Source: Mycobacterium senriense
Lineage (GTDB): Bacteria > Actinomycetota > Actinomycetes > Mycobacteriales > Mycobacteriaceae
Reading direction: 5' to 3'
Assembly: GCF_019668465.1 (NCBI RefSeq)
Contig: NZ_AP024828.1
Span: forward strand, 5,394,001-5,458,000
DNA: 64,000 nucleotides
The notes beneath the pieces were generated by a model. The model was not told where the DNA came from, did no database searches, and was given only the letters and a program-made list of their open reading frames with translations. Positions 54,137 to 64,000 of this stretch are shown piece after piece; the first letter of the stretch is position 1; each line of letters starts with the position of its first letter. The position numbers and the translations under genes are program-made.

Positions 54137-54574
54137 ATGAATTCGGCCATTGTTGAAGCGATGCCCACCAGTCATCTGACGCTGAGCACCAAACTTGTTT
54201 ACGAGCTGGGTGACCCCAACTCCACGCTGCGGGCAACCGCCGATCGCAGCGGCCCGTCGGTGGTGATCTACGCCGGGGGCGAGGTCGATGCCTGCAACGA
54301 GGACACCTGGCGCCACCTGGTGCGCGAGGCGGCCAGCGGTGTCACCGCGCCCGGCTTCTTCGTCGTCGACGTCACCGGACTCGACTTCATGGGCTGCTGC
54401 GCCTTCGCGGTGCTGGCCGACGAGGCCAAGAGCTGCCGCGAACGCGACATCGACCTCCGCCTGGTGAGCTGCGAGCCGATCGTTGAACGCATCGTCGACG
54501 CGTGCGGTCTGGGCAGCGTGTTGCCGATCTACGCCACCGTCGATTCCGCGCTGTCTGCGGCCGCTCGCTGGTAG
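54137..54574 (+). CDS. STAS-domain anti-sigma-factor antagonist-like protein (Rv2638 type)
   Basis: 145 residues. STAS fold: SVVIYAGGEVDACNEDTWRHLV, FFVVDVTGLDFMGCCAFAVLADEAKSCRERDIDLRLVSCEPIVERIVDACGL. The position where classical antagonists carry a phosphorylated Ser/Thr (D-S-x-G-L) is here GCC, so it is unlikely to be switched by phosphorylation. Six cysteines in a small protein suggest redox control, as reported for RsfA of M. tuberculosis. It follows dedA/tetR and precedes the GCS2 gene by 23 bases. Confidence 0.88.
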   Translation: MNSAIVEAMPTSHLTLSTKLVYELGDPNSTLRATADRSGPSVVIYAGGEVDACNEDTWRHLVREAASGVTAPGFFVVDVTGLDFMGCCAFAVLADEAKSCRERDIDLRLVSCEPIVERIVDACGLGSVLPIYATVDSALSAAARW

Positions 54575-54597
54575 CTCCTCGGGGCCGTAATCGGCTC

Positions 54598-55683
54598 ATG
54601 GGCGACCATCCCTCCGTTGGTGCCGAGGAAGAATTTCTCCTCATCGATCCGCAGACTGGCGCGCCCGCCCCGCACAACGCCGCGGTGGCCGCGGAAGCCG
54701 AACGGCGCGGCGTCGAGCTGCAACTCGAATTGAGCAGTTGTCAGGTGGAAACCACCTCGAGTGTGGCTTCGACCAGCGCCGAGCTCGGCGAGGAGCTGAA
54801 CCGGCTGCGGCGCAGCGCGGCGCAGGCCGCCGAGGCCGCCGGCGTCCAGCTGCTGGCCTGCGGGCTTCCGCCGACCACACCGCACGAGTTTCCCGTCACC
54901 GACACCCCGCGTTACCGCAGGATCGGCGAAGAGTTCGGGATGGTCGCTCACGAACAGGGCATCTGCGGATGCCACGTGCACGTGCAGGTGCCCGATCGCG
55001 CCGCCGCCATCCATGTCAGCAACTGGCTGCGACCATGGCTGCCGTCTTTGCTTGCGCTGTCGGCGAATTCGCGCGTGTACCGCAACGCGGACAGCGGCTA
55101 CGCGAGCTGGCGCAGCGTGCTGTGGCGGCGCTGGCCCGCAGCCGGAGCGCCACCGTTTTTCGCCTCACCCGACGAGTACGACGACGCGGTGCGCCGGTTG
55201 GTCGATACCGGGGTGATCCTGGACAAAGACATGATCTATTGGGACGTACGCCCTTCCGCGGACTTCCCGACGGTCGAGGTCCGGGTGGCCGACGTGCCGG
55301 CCACCGTCGCCGAGACCGTGCTGCTGGCCACCCTGATCCGGGCAGCGGTGATGACCGCGCTCGACTCGCCCGATGACGCGGGGCGGCTGCCGCCCGGTGC
55401 GCTGCGCGCGGCGTACTGGAAGGCCGCACACGACGGGTTGTCCGGCCGCACACTAGATTTGATACACGGTCGGGGTGTGGTGCCTGCGGGTGAGCAATTG
55501 GGGGCGCTCGTGCAGCGGGTGCGCCCCGCGCTGGAGTCGCTGGGCGAATACGACCGCGTTCGCCACGAACTCGACCGCGTCATATCCGATGGCAACGGGG
55601 CGATGCGTCAGCTGCGGGCGTGGCGCAAGCGCGGTGAGGTGATGGATGTCATCGCCGAAGCCGCCGCGGCCACGCTGAGTTGA
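54598..55683 (+). CDS. Carboxylate-amine ligase, GCS2 (YbdK) family
   Basis: 361 residues from ATG 54598. Family core VGAEEEFLLIDPQTG, LELSSCQVETTSSVASTSAELGEELNRLR, CGCHVHVQVPDRAAAIHVSNWLRPWLPSLLALSANSRVY, YWDVRPSADFPTVEVRVADV. Related to glutamate-cysteine ligase; most bacterial members are weak or of unproven activity. Position 23 bases after the STAS gene suggests one transcript. A thiol-related role would fit the Cys-rich STAS neighbour, but this is only context. Confidence 0.9.
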   Translation: MGDHPSVGAEEEFLLIDPQTGAPAPHNAAVAAEAERRGVELQLELSSCQVETTSSVASTSAELGEELNRLRRSAAQAAEAAGVQLLACGLPPTTPHEFPVTDTPRYRRIGEEFGMVAHEQGICGCHVHVQVPDRAAAIHVSNWLRPWLPSLLALSANSRVYRNADSGYASWRSVLWRRWPAAGAPPFFASPDEYDDAVRRLVDTGVILDKDMIYWDVRPSADFPTVEVRVADVPATVAETVLLATLIRAAVMTALDSPDDAGRLPPGALRAAYWKAAHDGLSGRTLDLIHGRGVVPAGEQLGALVQRVRPALESLGEYDRVRHELDRVISDGNGAMRQLRAWRKRGEVMDVIAEAAAATLS

Positions 55684-55728
55684 GGTAAGCCCGACGCGGT
55701 CAATCCCGTTGCCGTACCCGGTCTCTCG

Positions 55729-56514
55729 TCAGGCCACCGCGAGCAGGCGATACAGGCCGATCAAACCGACGACCACGATGATCGCCCGCAGCGCGTTGCC
55801 CGACAGTCGGCGCCCGTAACGCGCCCCGAGCAGCCCCCCGACCAGGGAGCCCGCCGCGATCAGGCCGGCGGCCGGCCAGCTGATCCGGTCGAACGCCACC
55901 GACGTATAGGCAACGGCGGCAACCACGTTCACCACCAGAGCCAGCAGGTTCTTGGCCGCGTTCATCCGCTGCACCGACTCCGGCAACATCGCACCCATCA
56001 AGCCGACCAGCAGGATGCCTTGTGCCGCGGTGAAATAGCCGCCATAGACGCCGACCGCGAAGGTGCCGAACACCAGCGCGGCCATCCGGCGCGGGCTGAC
56101 GTGCTCGGGTGAGCGTCCCGCCTCCTCGGCGCGCCGGGCCGTCCACGCCTGGATTCGCGGCCCGATCACCACCAGCACCAGCGCCAGCACCAGCAGCACC
56201 GGCACGATCTCGGCGAACACCTTCTCGGGCAGATGCAACAGTAGATAGGCGCCCAGCACCGCGCCGGCCAGCGACGCCGGGATCTGCCACCGCAGCCGAT
56301 CCCATTGACCGCGCAGCTCGGCGCGATAGCCCCAGGTGCCCGACACGCTGCCGGCGACCAGACCCGTCGCGTTCGACATGGTGGCCGTCACCGGCGGATA
56401 GCCGAGCGCCACCAGTGTCGGGAAGGTGATCAGGGTGCCGGAACCGACCAGCGCGTTGATCGCGCCGGCACCCAGCCCAGCCAGGCATACAAGAAACATT
56501 TGAAGTGGCGACAC
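55729..56514 (-). CDS. TauE/SafE family sulfite/sulfonate permease
   Basis: 261 residues, eight membrane helices. The two repeats show the family motifs GLGAGAINALVGSGTLITFPTLVALGYPPVTATMSNATGLV and FAVGVYGGYFTAAQGILLVGLMG. Members export sulfite or organosulfonates, or move related anions. It stands alone, convergent to the GCS2 gene with 45 bases between stops. Confidence 0.9.
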   Translation of the reverse strand: MSPLQMFLVCLAGLGAGAINALVGSGTLITFPTLVALGYPPVTATMSNATGLVAGSVSGTWGYRAELRGQWDRLRWQIPASLAGAVLGAYLLLHLPEKVFAEIVPVLLVLALVLVVIGPRIQAWTARRAEEAGRSPEHVSPRRMAALVFGTFAVGVYGGYFTAAQGILLVGLMGAMLPESVQRMNAAKNLLALVVNVVAAVAYTSVAFDRISWPAAGLIAAGSLVGGLLGARYGRRLSGNALRAIIVVVGLIGLYRLLAVA

Positions 56515-56581
56515 CGAAGAAAAACCCTAGTCTGCCGCCGATTTCGGCGCGAGGTGACTATCGTCACGGGGCGCTCCCCGG

Positions 56582-57523
56582 TCAGGCGGACGGAGCTTCG
56601 GCGCCGCGTTCCACACCGGTTCGCAGCTTGACCGAGGCGGAATACGCCAGTGTCCGGAAGTGCAGGACCGGATCGTCGGAGGGCTCAATGCCCTCGGTGA
56701 CGCGCATCGGGTCGAACACCACGATGTCGCCGCCGTGCTCGCGTTCGGTGTCCAGGCCGGTGATCGCCAGCGTGCCGACGGTGACGATCTGCGTGCTCTG
56801 CCAGGCCGCCGACGGGTCCACCGTCGAGTCAGTGGGCCCGGCGATCTGCACCCGGAAGTCGAACCGCACCGGCCCGTCGTCCAGCCGCGCCTTCAGCTCG
56901 TCGGTGAGGAAGTCCGGATCCTTGCCGCCCGCATCCGATCCCGACAGGTATTCCTCGGAGACGGTCGGAACCAGGTGGTAGCGAACGAATCTGGCGCTGC
57001 CGTCGGCGGCGATCCAGCGGAAGGCGTGCAGGCCGTGGTACTCGGTGGTGGCGTAGCTGGCCGGGACGCGGTTCGCCTCGCGCAGGATGGGCAGCGCGCC
57101 AAGCAGCTTCGGATGGGTGAGCAGGTGTTTGGCCAGGCGCACGGGCGTGGTGAGGCCGGGCCGCATCGCCTTGAGCAGATCGATGAAGCCGTCCGGCGTG
57201 CTGGAGACGAACAGGCGGGCGGTCTGCGTCGAGACATCGGTGGTGGAGCCGTCGGGCAGGGTGAACTTCACCGCCATCCCGCGCACACCGGACGCGCCGT
57301 CGCGCTGCTCGGGGTTGCCCGATCCGTTGGAGAAGCGGATCAGCGCCGGAACGGTCGAGCCATCGAGATGCTGTGCGCGCGAGAGCATGCGCGCGTCGGG
57401 GGTCGCCGTGAACGTGCCCCGATACAGGGTGCCTTTGGCGTGCAATGCGCGACAACCGGGCTGTGCTCCGCCGGCGCCCCGGATCGCCTCGATCGCCTGG
57501 TCAGGAGTAAGTCCACCGCTCAT
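56582..57523 (-). CDS. Mini-catalase (catalase-related heme protein)
   Basis: 313 residues, much shorter than the roughly 480-500 of true catalases, as in SrpA-like mini-catalases. Distal-side His in LHAKGTLYRG, conserved ALIRFSNGSGNPEQRDGASGVRGMAVKFTLP with the Asn, and proximal heme Tyr in FRTLAYSAS (R-x3-Y). Mini-catalases act as peroxidase or fatty acid hydroperoxide-like enzymes. No signal peptide. Start ATG 57523. Confidence 0.9.
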   Translation of the reverse strand: MSGGLTPDQAIEAIRGAGGAQPGCRALHAKGTLYRGTFTATPDARMLSRAQHLDGSTVPALIRFSNGSGNPEQRDGASGVRGMAVKFTLPDGSTTDVSTQTARLFVSSTPDGFIDLLKAMRPGLTTPVRLAKHLLTHPKLLGALPILREANRVPASYATTEYHGLHAFRWIAADGSARFVRYHLVPTVSEEYLSGSDAGGKDPDFLTDELKARLDDGPVRFDFRVQIAGPTDSTVDPSAAWQSTQIVTVGTLAITGLDTEREHGGDIVVFDPMRVTEGIEPSDDPVLHFRTLAYSASVKLRTGVERGAEAPSA

Positions 57524-57541
57524 GGACGAATCTTAGTCGGA

Positions 57542-58333
57542 TCACCTGGGAAAGCCGAAGAGTTCGACGACACCGTGATCGCGACCGGCGGTGTAGCCGC
57601 CATCGACGGCGAGGGCCTGGCCGCTGACGAACGAGGCGTCGGTGGACAGCAGGAAGGCGGCCATGGCGGCGATCTCTTCGGGCTGCCCCAGCCGCTGCAG
57701 GGCGTGCTCCTTGGTGATGGAGGCCAGCGGGCCCTCCATCCCGGGGATGCTGAAGACGCTGTGCGCCATGGGCGTTTCGATGAAGCCTGGGCAGATGACG
57801 TTGGCCCGGATGCCGCTGGGCCCGTAGTCGAGCGCGATGTTCTTGGTGAGCAGTACGACGCCGCCCTTGGCCGCGTTGTACGAGCTGCCGCCCGCGGTGC
57901 CCTCCAGGCCCTCGACGCTGGCGACTGTCACGATCGAGCCCCGTTCGCCGTCGGCCCGGGGTTGTTCGATCATCCTGGCCAGCGCCGCCTTGGCCACCAG
58001 GAAGGTGCCGGTGAGGTTGATGCCGATCACCCGGTCCCATTCGGCGCGGTCGAGCAGGTGCACCGGGCCTCCCCCGGCGACACCGGCGGCGTGAAAGAGG
58101 CCGTCGAGGCGGCCCGGCACCGCGGCCAGCACCGCGGTGATCGCGGCCTCGTCGGTCACGTCGGTGGGCACGAAGGTGAACCGCGGCCCCAGGTCGTCGG
58201 GAGGGGTGGCCAGGTCGGCGCCCACCACGGTGCCGCCCTCGGCCAAAAGCCGCCGCGCGGTGGCCAGCCCGATCCCCGAGGAGGCGCCGGTCACGACGAA
58301 GGTGCGGGAACGGGCGCGCTCGGGGTTCACCAT
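57542..58333 (-). CDS. Short-chain dehydrogenase/reductase
   Basis: 263 residues: TGASSGIGLATARRLLAEGG, HAAGVAGGG, catalytic Ser and Tyr-x3-Lys in TVASVEGLEGTAGGSSYNAAKGG, then PGFIETPM and LAVDGGYTAG. Asp in GADLATPP suggests NAD. The substrate is unknown. It is 18 bases upstream of the mini-catalase on the same strand, so the two probably share a transcript. Confidence 0.9.
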   Translation of the reverse strand: MVNPERARSRTFVVTGASSGIGLATARRLLAEGGTVVGADLATPPDDLGPRFTFVPTDVTDEAAITAVLAAVPGRLDGLFHAAGVAGGGPVHLLDRAEWDRVIGINLTGTFLVAKAALARMIEQPRADGERGSIVTVASVEGLEGTAGGSSYNAAKGGVVLLTKNIALDYGPSGIRANVICPGFIETPMAHSVFSIPGMEGPLASITKEHALQRLGQPEEIAAMAAFLLSTDASFVSGQALAVDGGYTAGRDHGVVELFGFPR

Positions 58334-58576
58334 GTCGGATCCTTTCCGTCGGGCAGGTCGGCCCAGTCATGGTGACACACCGCCCCGCGGCCGGTTCGCG
58401 AATACCGGATCTGGTGTCAAATCGGTTCGCGCCGTGAACTTTACAAACTCATCCGGCGTCTTGATAGGTGGGCTGTATCGAGCCATAGCAAACCCATCTT
58501 GGACATTGCCGCCGGCACTGGCGGACGATATGCCCACGGGCGAATTTCGCAGCGCCCGACGGCGTTAGGAACGACG

Positions 58577-59179
58577 ATGTCAGCAACTCAGCCTCAGCTG
58601 CCTTCCCGTCGGGCCGGATGGCGCGTCGGGGCGGTGTGCGCGGCCGCCGTGATCGCCGTAACCGTCCTGGCCTGCTCCGCCAACCGGGCCGAACGCAGCG
58701 CCGCGATAACCCTGGCGTCCGACGACGCGATCGCCATCGCCGAGGGCGTTTCGGTCACCCCCGCGCCCGGCTGGACGGTCGGACACCGCGGCCCGAACTG
58801 GGTGGCGCTGAACAACGCCGACACCAGCGCGCAGCTGCGGGTCACGGTCAAGCCCGCGGGCGGCACGGATGCCGCCGGGCTCCTGCAGGCCGACATCGCC
58901 CAATTCACCAGCGGCGCCTCGGCCATCTTGACCGATGTGAACCGGCTGAACCCGCCCGACACCAAGCCGCTGCCCGGCGCGAACTTCCAGGAACAAGCGT
59001 CCGTCAACTACACCGCGACCGTGGTGAACCCGCAGGGCACGATTCCGGTGATCGGCACGTTCACCGAGCTGCTGAACACCTCGACCGGCCGATCGGCGTT
59101 CATCGACTTCCGGCAGGACAGCAGCGCGACCACCCAGGCCGCCGGTGACGGCGGACTGATGATCGCCTCTATGGAGTGA
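58577..59179 (+). CDS. Membrane-anchored or lipidated surface protein
   Basis: 200 residues from ATG 58577. N-terminal basic region and hydrophobic helix WRVGAVCAAAVIAVTVLAC with a possible lipobox VLAC, then SANRAERSAAITLASDDAIAIAEGVSVTPAPGWTVGHRGPNWVALNN and a beta-rich domain (LNPPDTKPLPGANFQEQASVNYTATVVNPQGTIPVIGTFTELL). This is a mycobacterial family of extracytoplasmic proteins of unknown function. Single gene with its promoter in the 243 bases before it. Confidence 0.83.
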   Translation: MSATQPQLPSRRAGWRVGAVCAAAVIAVTVLACSANRAERSAAITLASDDAIAIAEGVSVTPAPGWTVGHRGPNWVALNNADTSAQLRVTVKPAGGTDAAGLLQADIAQFTSGASAILTDVNRLNPPDTKPLPGANFQEQASVNYTATVVNPQGTIPVIGTFTELLNTSTGRSAFIDFRQDSSATTQAAGDGGLMIASME

Positions 59180-59272
59180 GGCGCGAGCGACCTGCGCCGG
59201 CGAGGGTCGGCGTGGCGTGTGCGCGACCGACCGCGTATTAAAAACTGGAGCAATTCGAACGCGGAGGGGTTC

Positions 59273-60828
<1,556 letters not shown>

Positions 60829-60832
<4 letters not shown>

Positions 60833-61629
60833 CCACTCGAGTGGACGCGACGCGGCGCGACTGCGCGATCAGCGTGCTGGGCGGTCCCACGACCGTCATC
60901 GACATCGCGGGCCGCAGGATCGTCATGGACCCGACCTTCGATCCGCCGGGCGTGCACGACTACCTGACCAAGCTCACCGGTCCCGCCGTGAGTCCCAAAG
61001 CCCTGGGGCCGGTGGATGCGGTGTTGGTCAGCCACGACCAGCATCCCGACAACTTCGACGACGACGGCCGCCGCATGGCACTGGCCGCGCCGCTGCTGCT
61101 CACCCACACCGGCGCCGCCGGCCGGCTGGGCCCGCCGGCGGTCGGGCTCGCGCCCTGGCAATCCCACGAACTCGACGGCGAGCCCGGATCGCTTATTGTG
61201 CAAGCGGTTCCGGCCGTACACGGGCCGGCCGACGGGCAGCGCGACGCCGGCGGGCACGTCAACTGCGAGGTGACGGGTTTCGTGCTGTCCGGGCCAGGGC
61301 TGCCGACGGTGTACCTCAGCGGCGACAACGCGTCGATGGCCGCGGTCAAAGACGTCGCCGATCGCGTCGGTCGGGTCGACATTGCGGTGCTGTTCGCGGG
61401 TGCGGCGAGCGTGCCCACCAAAGAGCGCGGGCGGCCGTTGACGCTGACCGCGGCGCGCGCGGCCGCCGCCGCCGAACTGCTAAGCGCCACAGTGGTGATC
61501 CCGGCCTACGTCGACGGCTGGGCCCACTTCAGCGAGGGCGTTGACGAATTCGTCGCGGCGTTCGACCAGGCCGGCATCAGCACCGTGCTGAAGGTCGCGC
61601 CGCACGGCGAGTGGATCGATTGGGACTGA
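60829..61629 (+). CDS. Metallo-beta-lactamase-fold hydrolase (UlaG-like)
   Basis: 266 residues from ATG 60829. TVIDIAGRRIVMDPTFDPPG at the start; metal motif LVSHDQHPDNFDDDGR, that is H-x2-H-x-D with Asn in place of the last His of the usual H-x-H-x-D-H. Further metal residues: VPAVHGPADG and LSGDNASMAAV. C-terminal APHGEWIDWD. The substrate is not known; the tight coupling to FadD suggests a hydrolase acting on a CoA- or lactone-like intermediate, which is only context. Confidence 0.87.
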
Positions 61630-61634
61630 ACGCG

Positions 61635-62465
61635 CTACAGGCGTCCCTCGACGCGCAGTTCCGGGTGCACCCAGTCGGGTGAGCGGCGTTCCTTGAACGA
61701 GCGGAAGCCTTCGATGGCCTCCGCGTCGGACAGGCTTGCGGTCATGCCGATGCGGTCATAGAGGCCCAGGTAGCTGTCGATGCTGGACTTGATGACGCCG
61801 CGGGCGCGCGGGGCGGTTCGACAGCATTGCGCGAGAATGTCTTTCGCCGCGTCCAGCAGGCCCTCGTGCGGCACCACGCGAGTGACCAGGCCCCAGTCGA
61901 GAGCTTCGACCGCGGTGAGTACCCGTCCGGTGAACATCAGGTCGCGGGTGCGCACCGGCCCGATGACCCGGGTGAGCATCTGGCTGTAGTAGGTGTCGGC
62001 GTAGCCGCGGAACAGTTCGGGCACCCGGAAGGTCGCCCGGTCGCTCACCACCGACAGGTCGCTGCACAGGGCGATCTGGAAGCCGCCGCCCTGGCATAAC
62101 CCGTTGACCGCGGACACGATCGGCTTGCCCGAGGTGCGCACCGCGTCGAACGGCGTCACGTCCATGCCCAGCGCGGAACCGAAGGTGATCCAGTTGTCCT
62201 CGCCACCCCCGCCGCCCATGTCGCCGCCGGGGGCGAAGACGTCGCCGGTCCCGGTGAGCACCAGCCCGGCCAGGTCCTTGTCCTCGTTGAGACGCCCCAC
62301 CGCATAACGGATCCCGAAGTACATCGCGGGGCTCAGGGCGTTGCGCGCCTCCGGCCGATCGATGGTGCAGACGGCGATCGGGCCCTGGCGCTCGAAACGC
62401 AGGTAGGGAGTGCCCAGCCAATCGCCTTCAGGCGGACGGGGACTGTTATGCGGTGTCTGCGCCAC
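61635..62465 (-). CDS. Enoyl-CoA hydratase/isomerase (crotonase family)
   Basis: 276 residues. IDRPEARNALSPAMYFGIR, oxyanion loop TGTGDVFAPGGDMGGG, second oxyanion block VSAVNGLCQGGGFQIALCSDL and ATFRVPELFRGYADTYYSQMLTRVIG. The Glu of the classical hydratase pair is not evident at GGGFQIALCSD, but Glu in VPELF remains, so isomerase or other crotonase chemistry is possible. It converges on the fadD-MBL pair with 5 bases between stops. Confidence 0.9.
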   Translation of the reverse strand: MAQTPHNSPRPPEGDWLGTPYLRFERQGPIAVCTIDRPEARNALSPAMYFGIRYAVGRLNEDKDLAGLVLTGTGDVFAPGGDMGGGGGEDNWITFGSALGMDVTPFDAVRTSGKPIVSAVNGLCQGGGFQIALCSDLSVVSDRATFRVPELFRGYADTYYSQMLTRVIGPVRTRDLMFTGRVLTAVEALDWGLVTRVVPHEGLLDAAKDILAQCCRTAPRARGVIKSSIDSYLGLYDRIGMTASLSDAEAIEGFRSFKERRSPDWVHPELRVEGRL

Positions 62466-62553
62466 GGGACTCCTCTCCAGTCGGCGTCGCAGCGGATCTA
62501 TCGCGCCGCAACGCCGCTACTGTAGCTCTTACGGTATCGGCGGTGCCGGACGC

Positions 62554-62847
62554 CTATACGTAAGGCAGCGTGGTCGTCTCGGCGGTCGCAGACGCATCGG
62601 CGAGCACCGAGGCGAGTTTGGTTTGCAAGGTGGACGTGGTGTCCCCCACCGGCTTATCGCAGAACCTGCAGCGCGTTGTGAAATTCGGCTGTTCGTCCTC
62701 GTCCGGCCAGAAGCGGCGCGGCCCCACCTGGGCCCCAGGGTCGAACAGCACGGCCTGATGCGGTGCGTCCTTGAGGATGCGGCCGACGGGATGGCTCTGT
62801 GGGCATTCGAGTTTGAGCATGCCAACGCCCTCTTGGTTGCCGACCAT
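62554..62847 (-). CDS. Small zinc-ribbon-like protein
   Basis: 97 residues from ATG 62847 (AGAGGA upstream); ATG 62820 (MLKLECPQSHPVGRIL) is an alternative. Three cysteines and His that may bind zinc: LECPQSHPVGR and TTRCRFCDKPVGDT. Middle part HQAVLFDPGAQVGPRRFWPDEDEQPNF. Function unknown. It is 20 bases downstream of the SRPBCC gene at 62868 on the same strand. Confidence 0.7.
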   Translation of the reverse strand: MVGNQEGVGMLKLECPQSHPVGRILKDAPHQAVLFDPGAQVGPRRFWPDEDEQPNFTTRCRFCDKPVGDTTSTLQTKLASVLADASATAETTTLPYV

Positions 62848-62867
62848 TTTCTACCGTCCTCTCGCTG

Positions 62868-63314
62868 TCAGTGCAAGATCTGCGCGAGCTTGCGCCAGCG
62901 CCGGTGCCGGTGCCGGAACATGACCCGGACGAAGGCGCGGGTCAGCAGCCCGTGCAGACCGTCGTCGGTTTCGATCTCGTCGGTGTAGCGGCAGCTGCCG
63001 TCGTCGATGGGTTCGAACGTCAGGCGGTGATTCCAGGTATGGACGGGCCCGCCGTGCTCGTTGGTGTAGATCACGGTCGGGTCGAGTCGCTTGATGGTGA
63101 GGTGATGTGTCCAGCCCGGGATCACGCCGAACCACCATAGCCGTGCCGATCCCTGCGTGCCGACCTCGATGCGCTCGGGGACCTCGAGGCGGTACGCCCG
63201 CAGCACTGGGCTGAGGACGTGCTTCATCAGCTCGGGCTTGCGCGCCAAGGCGGAGGCCGTCTCGACCGGGATCGGCAGCTCCGTAGTTAGGGTAACCTTA
63301 CTCATGCAGTTCAT
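62868..63314 (-). CDS. SRPBCC-family protein
   Basis: 148 residues from ATG 63314; ATG 63305 (MSKVTLTTELPIP) is also possible. Hydrophobic-ligand fold: VTLTTELPIPVETASALARKPELMKHVLSPVLRAYRL, GSARLWWFGVIPGWTHHLTIKRLD, GGPVHTWNHRLTFEPIDDGSCRYTDEIETDDGLHGLLTRAFVRVMF and the basic end RHRHRRWRKLAQIL. No ligand is known. The typical SRPBCC coil is complete. Confidence 0.82.
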   Translation of the reverse strand: MNCMSKVTLTTELPIPVETASALARKPELMKHVLSPVLRAYRLEVPERIEVGTQGSARLWWFGVIPGWTHHLTIKRLDPTVIYTNEHGGPVHTWNHRLTFEPIDDGSCRYTDEIETDDGLHGLLTRAFVRVMFRHRHRRWRKLAQILH

Positions 63315-63352
63315 GTTGTCCTAGCGGGCGCGATCAGGCAAGGGCGCGTGGT

Positions 63353-63589
63353 TCAGTGGGGCAAGTCTGGAGCCGCGGGGTCGGGCGCCCGGGCCGGCGA
63401 GGACGGTGCCGGTGGCGGAGCGGCCGACGGCGGGCAGTCCGGCATGAAAATCCACACCGACGACCATTTGGCGGTGATCTTGTTGCATGCCGCCGGGGTG
63501 ACCGGCGAGGCGCTGCTCGCCGAAATCAGCGCCGCAATCAGTCCGGTTACCAGCGCAGGAAGAAGGATGCGGGAGACGACGGTCAACAT
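63353..63589 (-). CDS. Small secreted Pro-rich protein
   Basis: 78 residues from ATG 63589, behind GGAGGGGAACC. Signal peptide VVSRILLPALVTGLIAALISASSASP with an Ala/Ser-rich cleavage region, then a short mature part with two cysteines (PAACNKITAKW and MPDCPPSAAPPPAPSSPA) and a Pro/Ala tail. No family recognised. Small secreted proteins with two Cys are common in mycobacteria; the strong ribosome site supports it being real. Confidence 0.68.
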   Translation of the reverse strand: MLTVVSRILLPALVTGLIAALISASSASPVTPAACNKITAKWSSVWIFMPDCPPSAAPPPAPSSPARAPDPAAPDLPH

Positions 63590-63747
63590 GGTTCCCCTCC
63601 GCGCCTGGCGTGCGCCCGAATCGCGCCCCGGCGTGCAGGTAACGCTACGACAGGAGCCACCGGACCGCAGCGTGAGAAGTCGACACTGAGAGACGCGAGG
63701 GAAACGGGAGGGCGCGGTCAATCATTCATTGACCTGATTGATACTTG

Positions 63748-63819
63748 TGGTCCCGGCTGGGATCGAACCAGCGACCTTCCGCGTGTGAAGCGGACGCTCT
63801 CCCACTGAGCCACGGGACC
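63748..63819 (-). tRNA. tRNA-Val (anticodon CAC)
   Basis: 72 bases reading GGTCCCGTGGCTCAGTGGGA from 63819. Acceptor stem GGTCCCG pairs with CGGGACC, then discriminator A at 63748; CCA is not encoded. Anticodon arm TCCGC-TTCACAC-GCGGA gives anticodon CAC (codon GUG). T-arm GGTTCGATCCC is normal. Positionally it fits the valine tRNA downstream of the Rv2638 region in M. tuberculosis. Confidence 0.95.
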
Positions 63820-64000
63820 GCGCCGAGATGGCGAACGACGTCGAAGACTAGCACGCGCCGGCCCAGACGATACCGGCCGCACCGTGTGGTAGGTCGCCAC
63901 GATAGCCTGGGCACGGCTCGTACCAAGAAATTTGTATGGGCCCCCCCACGTGGACTATCGTCGTGCTTCGCACCGGGCGACGATCTCGTCCGAGGCGCGC
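63820..64000. other. Right end: tRNA leader and possible 3' end of a minus-strand gene
   Basis: 180 bases. The part next to the tRNA is its 5' flank. From 63955 to the edge the minus strand reads RASDEIVARCEARR followed by a TAG stop, which could be the last 14 residues of a gene lying beyond the window. Too short to name. Confidence 0.25.

Noticed and set aside
63348..63689. Plus-strand frame opposite the small secreted protein
   Set aside because: The minus strand has the strong ribosome site and a clear signal peptide; the plus-strand product has none.

Overview
The window is chromosomal DNA of a mycobacterium, most likely a slow grower of the M. avium-complex type. The species is inferred; the genus is secure. 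The evidence is high G+C, many GTG starts with 4-base stop/start overlaps, mycobacterium-specific genes (pimA, patA, pgsA1, fadD9/car, EthR-like and hemophore-like proteins) and gene order that matches M. tuberculosis in blocks. From memory, these blocks are Rv2585c-Rv2614c (1-27.3 kb), Rv2616-Rv2622 (35.7-41.4 kb), Rv2633c (45.6-46.1 kb), Rv2637-Rv2638 (52.7-54.6 kb) and a tRNA-Val at the right end. Sequences without an M. tuberculosis counterpart lie between them.

Region 1, 0-27.3 kb, conserved core: end of a lipoprotein gene, secF-secD-yajC (protein export), gabT, a four-domain-type carboxylic acid reductase, two duplicated membrane proteins around a DUF1304 protein, ruvCAB (Holliday junction processing), a five-gene membrane module ending in a membrane-anchored spermidine-synthase-like protein, yebC, the PLP synthase operon pdxS-tesB-pdxT, and the tightly overlapped thrS-HIT-pgsA1-patA-pimA-Nudix operon for phosphatidylinositol mannoside synthesis.

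Region 2, 27.3-35.7 kb, accessory and partly decayed: thioesterase, aldo/keto reductase, ANTAR fragment, AI-2E transporter, SRPBCC, DUF2267, zinc alcohol dehydrogenase. It also holds at least four broken genes: a debranching-enzyme scrap, a hemophore-like gene with a lost start and a shifted tail, a conserved protein with a one-base deletion, and a PucR regulator with three frameshifts.

Region 3, 35.7-42.3 kb: two related cysteine-bearing winged-helix regulators with clear palindromic sites beside divergent promoters, a nitronate monooxygenase, a cupin, FdxA ferredoxin, an internally deleted DUF2249 protein and a methyltransferase.

Region 4, 42.3-52.7 kb, catabolic: an EthR-like repressor with 22-base-spaced repeats, pcaB-pcaG-pcaH (protocatechuate ortho-cleavage), a hemerythrin-like protein plus a membrane Rieske protein, then a ring-hydroxylating dioxygenase (alpha, beta), a small unknown protein, a dihydrodiol dehydrogenase, a class II aldolase-type decarboxylase and an IclR regulator. 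The two sets together look like an aryl-carboxylate (phthalate-type) to protocatechuate pathway.

Region 5, 52.7-64 kb: DedA, TetR, a STAS protein with Cys at the phosphosite, a GCS2-type ligase, TauE permease, mini-catalase, SDR, lipoprotein, FadD, MBL-fold protein, crotonase, small proteins and tRNA-Val(CAC).
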